A DNA stretch of 6,364 nucleotides, taken from assembly GCA_015491705.1 (NCBI GenBank), contig WFVK01000212.1, forward strand, positions 1 through 6,364, given 5' to 3'. The notes beneath the pieces are model-generated. The model did no database searches. It was given only the letters and a program-made list of their open reading frames with translations, and was not told the origin of the DNA. Of the stretch, positions 5,469-6,364 are shown in pieces; the stretch's first letter is position 1, and each line of letters begins with the position of its first letter. The stretch is from Nitrospirota bacterium. Lineage in GTDB: Bacteria; Nitrospirota; Thermodesulfovibrionia; UBA6902. The translations under genes were made by a program, and so were the position numbers.

Positions 5469-6364
5469 CATTCTTCTGAGAGTCAGGAATCTAAGGAAAT
5501 ATTTCCCTGTCACGAGTGGAATATTCTCGAGGGCCGTTAACTCACTGAAGGCTGTTGATAATGTCTCCTTCCATATAAAGTCAGGCGAGACCCTCGGCCT
5601 GGTCGGCGAATCCGGATGCGGAAAGACCACTCTCAGCAGGCTTGTCCTGCGTCTTGCCGAACCGAGCGGCGGGGAGGTTTATTTTGAAGGGGAGGATGTG
5701 TTTAAACTGAGGGGTGACAGACTCCGCCGCTTCCGCAAGAATGTGCAGGTGATTTTCCAGGATCCCTATTCGTCCCTGAATCCCAGGCTTACCATAGGCA
5801 GCATAATTGCGGAGGGAATCGGCGCCCACGGGATTGCCAGGGGCAGGAAAAAGAGGGAGCTTGTTGGAAAGCTGCTTGAAATGGTAGGGCTGCCGGCCGG
5901 TTATTACAACCGTTATCCGCATGAGTTCTCGGGCGGTCAGCGGCAGCGGATAGCCATTGCAAGGGCATTATCCCTGAACCCGAAACTCATCATCTGCGAT
6001 GAGCCCGTATCTGCGCTTGACGTCTCGATACAGGCCCAGATACTGAATCTTCTGGCGGAACTGAAGAAAGACTTTAATCTTTCGTATCTGTTCATATCCC
6101 ACGACCTTGCAGTGGTCGAGCATGTATCCGACAGGATAGCCACCATGTATATGGGCGAGATCACCGAGATCGCCGGTGCCGGGGAATTCTACTCCAGGCC
6201 CCTGCATCCTTACACAATCGCCCTGCTGTCCGCCAATCTTCTTCCTGACCCGAAACAGAGGAAGAGGCCGGTAATCCTGAGGGGCGACGTGCCGTCACCG
6301 CTTGCCCCGCCGTCAGGATGCCGTTTTCATACACGGTGCCCCGTGGCAGCGTACCATGTGGCCC
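5452..6364 (+). CDS. Peptide/nickel-type ABC transporter ATP-binding protein, DppF/OppF family (3' end beyond window)
   Basis: Second ATPase of the transporter, forming a heterodimer with the DppD-type subunit. 304 complete codons are visible; family members usually have about 320-335, so probably only the last few dozen residues are missing. Motifs: L-R-K-Y-F-P-V (14-20) with the aromatic A-loop; Walker A G-E-S-G-C-G-K-T (52-59); Q-loop [10 protein letters not shown] (102-111); signature E-F-S-G-G-Q-R-Q-R (158-166); Walker [13 protein letters not shown] (179-190) with Glu184; switch His217 in I-S-H-D-L (215-219). The C-terminal region G-D-V-P-S-P (278-283) then [10 protein letters not shown] (288-297) shows two of the usual cysteines (C290, C296); at the spacing of the third there is Val303. 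The ATG overlaps the end of the upstream ATPase gene by 17 bases in another frame; an in-frame TGA at 5443-5445 rules out a longer form. No ribosome site is evident, which points to coupling with the upstream gene. Confidence 0.95.
   Translation, partial: MNSTDNILLRVRNLRKYFPVTSGIFSRAVNSLKAVDNVSFHIKSGETLGLVGESGCGKTTLSRLVLRLAEPSGGEVYFEGEDVFKLRGDRLRRFRKNVQVIFQDPYSSLNPRLTIGSIIAEGIGAHGIARGRKKRELVGKLLEMVGLPAGYYNRYPHEFSGGQRQRIAIARALSLNPKLIICDEPVSALDVSIQAQILNLLAELKKDFNLSYLFISHDLAVVEHVSDRIATMYMGEITEIAGAGEFYSRPLHPYTIALLSANLLPDPKQRKRPVILRGDVPSPLAPPSGCRFHTRCPVAAYHVA

Overview
The window holds one co-directional (+ strand) ABC-transporter operon of the dipeptide/oligopeptide/nickel (Dpp/Opp/Nik, PepT) family in the order substrate-binding protein (67-2199), DppB-type permease (2203-3162), DppC-type permease (3237-4397), DppD-type ATPase (4431-5468) and DppF-type ATPase (5452 to the right edge, incomplete). 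There is no RNA gene, mobile element, CRISPR array or clear terminator. Genes are tightly packed: spacers of 3, 74 and 33 bp, then a 17-bp overlap. This suggests a single polycistronic transcript that begins left of the window.

Organism: bacterial, G+C a little over half by eye, with heavy use of AGG for Arg and ATA for Ile. That codon style and the divergent proteins fit an anaerobic Nitrospirota- or Desulfobacterota-like lineage. This is an impression, not a demonstration; no marker gene is present.

How the genes work together: the binding protein captures a small solute outside the inner membrane and delivers it to the DppB-DppC channel. The two different ATPases drive uptake by ATP hydrolysis. 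All ATPase motifs (Walker A, Q-loop, signature, Walker B, H-loop) are intact in both NBDs, so the machine should be active. DppD also carries a complete C-terminal four-cysteine set of the kind associated with a [4Fe-4S] cluster.

What is not textbook: (1) the binding protein (710 aa, versus roughly 500-550 usual) carries about 150 extra residues spliced into the N-terminal lobe just after the L-A-E-T-W-D motif, and by eye the extra piece looks like a decayed second copy of the module that follows it; (2) it has an N-terminal hydrophobic segment without a lipobox cysteine or an obvious cleavage site, so it may be a membrane-anchored, uncleaved protein; (3) the acidic residue that in OppA/DppA grips the peptide amino terminus appears to be Gly; (4) the DppC-type permease (386 aa, versus about 300) carries about 70 extra residues forming a predicted two-helix membrane hairpin in the cytoplasmic loop between canonical TM2 and TM3. 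Together these suggest a structurally distinct Dpp/Opp subtype of unknown substrate. I see no evidence for a wholly new kind of system.
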